In this document: piece after piece, positions 13,196-14,099 of the stretch
Layout of the letters: every line of letters starts with the position of its first letter
Position numbering within the stretch: position 1 is the stretch's first letter
Assembly (NCBI GenBank): GCA_003561815.1
Contig: PWVP01000205.1
Span: 1 to 14,099 of the forward strand
Reading direction: 5' to 3'
DNA length: 14,099 nucleotides
Origin: Campylobacterota bacterium
Lineage (GTDB): Bacteria; Campylobacterota; Campylobacteria; Campylobacterales; SZUA-545
The notes under the pieces: generated by a model
The model's input: the letters and a program-made list of their open reading frames with translations, nothing else
Told to the model about the DNA's origin: nothing
Database searches by the model: none
Program-made: the position numbers and the translations under genes

Positions 13196-14099
13196 ATGTT
13201 CGCTTATCAGACCCTTCGCGATCAGCTCTTTCGACTCTCCCCTGAGACGGCGCACAACCTGGCCGAGACGGCGATGCGTGTGGCCGATCGGACCCCTTAT
13301 GCGTTGGGCCTGATGGCCGATCGCTTTGCGCGGATCGAGGGGGCGCTTAGCCAGCAGGTGTGGGATCTGACTTTCCATAACCCCATCGGGATGGCCGCCG
13401 GATTTGATAAAAACGGCACGATGATCCGCCCGCTTGCCGCGCTGGGTTTTGGGTTTGTCGAGGTGGGCACCGTCACCCCCAAGCCCCAAAGTGGCAACGA
13501 CAAACCCCGCCTCTGGCGCCATATCGATCACAAAAGCCTGCAAAACGCCATGGGGTTTAATAACGCCGGGGTTAAGGCCCTGATGAAGCGCGTCAAGAAG
13601 CTTCACCCCTTTGCCATCCCCATCGGCATCAATGTCGGCAAAAACAAAACCACCTCCGCCGAAAATGCGCTAGAGGATTACCGCTGCTGCGTCGAAGCGG
13701 CTAAAGACCACGCCGACTATCTGGTCTTCAACCTCTCTTCGCCCAACACGCCGGGACTGCGCGATCTACAAAGCGAAGCGTTTATCCGCGCGCTGTTTGA
13801 GATGGCGACCGAACTGACCGATCGGCCTGTGCTGGTCAAAATCGCGCCGGATATGAGCGCCAAGGAGGCGGTAGCACTCTCTAAAACCGCCATCGATGCG
13901 GGAGCCAAAGGGATTATCGCCACCAACACCACCAACGACTACACACTCATCGAAGACAGTGAAGCAAACGGCGGGGGCCTAAGCGGCGCGGTACTGACCG
14001 AAAAGAGCCGCGCGCTTTTTGACGACTTGAGCCGCGCGCTTTTCGGCCAGACGGTGCTTATTAGCTGCGGGGGCATCACTACGCCTGAGGAGGCGTACC
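13196..14099 (+). CDS. pyrD: Dihydroorotate dehydrogenase (quinone), class 2, 3' end outside the window
   Basis: The first 301 residues are present and the frame runs off the window edge; about 50 residues are probably missing. PyrD oxidises dihydroorotate to orotate with FMN and passes electrons to the quinone pool at the inner membrane. The N-terminal helix region with 'SPETAHNLAE' (15-24) is the class 2 membrane-associating part. FMN and substrate motifs follow: 'NPIGMAAGFDKNG' (62-74), 'GTVTPKPQSGN' (91-101), 'NAMGFNNAG' (117-125), the catalytic serine in 'FNLSSPNTPGLRD' (178-190; S181/S182), 'VKIAPDM' (214-220), 'IATNTT' (241-246), 'GGLSG' (260-264) and 'ISCGGI' (289-294). ATG 13196 has AAAGGA upstream; an ATG five bases earlier is in another frame. 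Confidence 0.95.
   Translation, partial: MFAYQTLRDQLFRLSPETAHNLAETAMRVADRTPYALGLMADRFARIEGALSQQVWDLTFHNPIGMAAGFDKNGTMIRPLAALGFGFVEVGTVTPKPQSGNDKPRLWRHIDHKSLQNAMGFNNAGVKALMKRVKKLHPFAIPIGINVGKNKTTSAENALEDYRCCVEAAKDHADYLVFNLSSPNTPGLRDLQSEAFIRALFEMATELTDRPVLVKIAPDMSAKEAVALSKTAIDAGAKGIIATNTTNDYTLIEDSEANGGGLSGAVLTEKSRALFDDLSRALFGQTVLISCGGITTPEEAY

Noticed and set aside
13007..13606. 199-codon minus-strand frame over the start of pyrD
   Set aside because: It covers the pyrD promoter and 5' coding region in antisense; the pyrD reading is unmistakable.
14005..14043. 15-bp direct repeat inside pyrD encoding SRALF twice
   Set aside because: The segment between GGLSG and the following GGI has the same length as in E. 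coli PyrD, so there is no insertion; it is ordinary similar-helix coding sequence.

Overview
The window looks like a chromosomal segment of a GC-rich member of the Campylobacterota (Epsilonproteobacteria). The best support is gene order. A ctpA-type protease is followed by purC, purS, purQ and a signal-peptide/two-membrane-helix/SH3 protein, which as I recall is the order around Cj0511-Cj0515 in Campylobacter jejuni. The CheV protein, the class 2 PyrD and the 4-oxalocrotonate tautomerase also fit. The assignment comes from remembered synteny and sequence feel, not from a search.

Layout: (1) 1-375, plus strand, is the 3' end of a small WHy/LEA14-like protein. (2) 4546-372, minus strand, is a three-gene run glgB, cheV and a PilJ-N-type membrane sensor that lacks a methyl-accepting output domain. 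(3) A 152-bp divergent promoter region (4547-4698) holds consensus -10 boxes in both directions and an inverted repeat. (4) 4699-8840, plus strand, is a tightly packed operon ctpA-purC-purS-purQ-orf with 1- to 4-base overlaps from purC on. (5) 11925-8837, minus strand, is gpsA-proA-tautomerase-ABC ATPase. Related hairpin-bearing elements fill the gpsA/proA and proA/tautomerase gaps. (6) 11930-13195 is a small accessory patch. It holds a phnA (yjdM) gene bracketed by near-identical ~51-bp direct repeats that carry a promoter and palindrome, then a 5'-truncated DUF4160-like gene and a DUF2442 gene on the plus strand. (7) 13196-14099, plus strand, is the 5' part of pyrD, cut by the window edge.

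The genes are mostly housekeeping: purine synthesis (PurC, and the PurS/PurQ subunits of FGAM synthase; no purL is visible here), pyrimidine synthesis (PyrD), proline (ProA), phospholipid precursor (GpsA), glycogen branching (GlgB), periplasmic proteolysis (CtpA) and chemotaxis coupling (CheV). No RNA gene, transposase or CRISPR array is seen.

The most unusual part is 11930-12966. The gpsA promoter/leader has been duplicated so that a copy also lies in front of phnA. The outer copy ends directly against a decapitated DUF4160 gene, suggesting a past recombination or insertion at this spot. I did not find a clear new defence or biosynthetic system.
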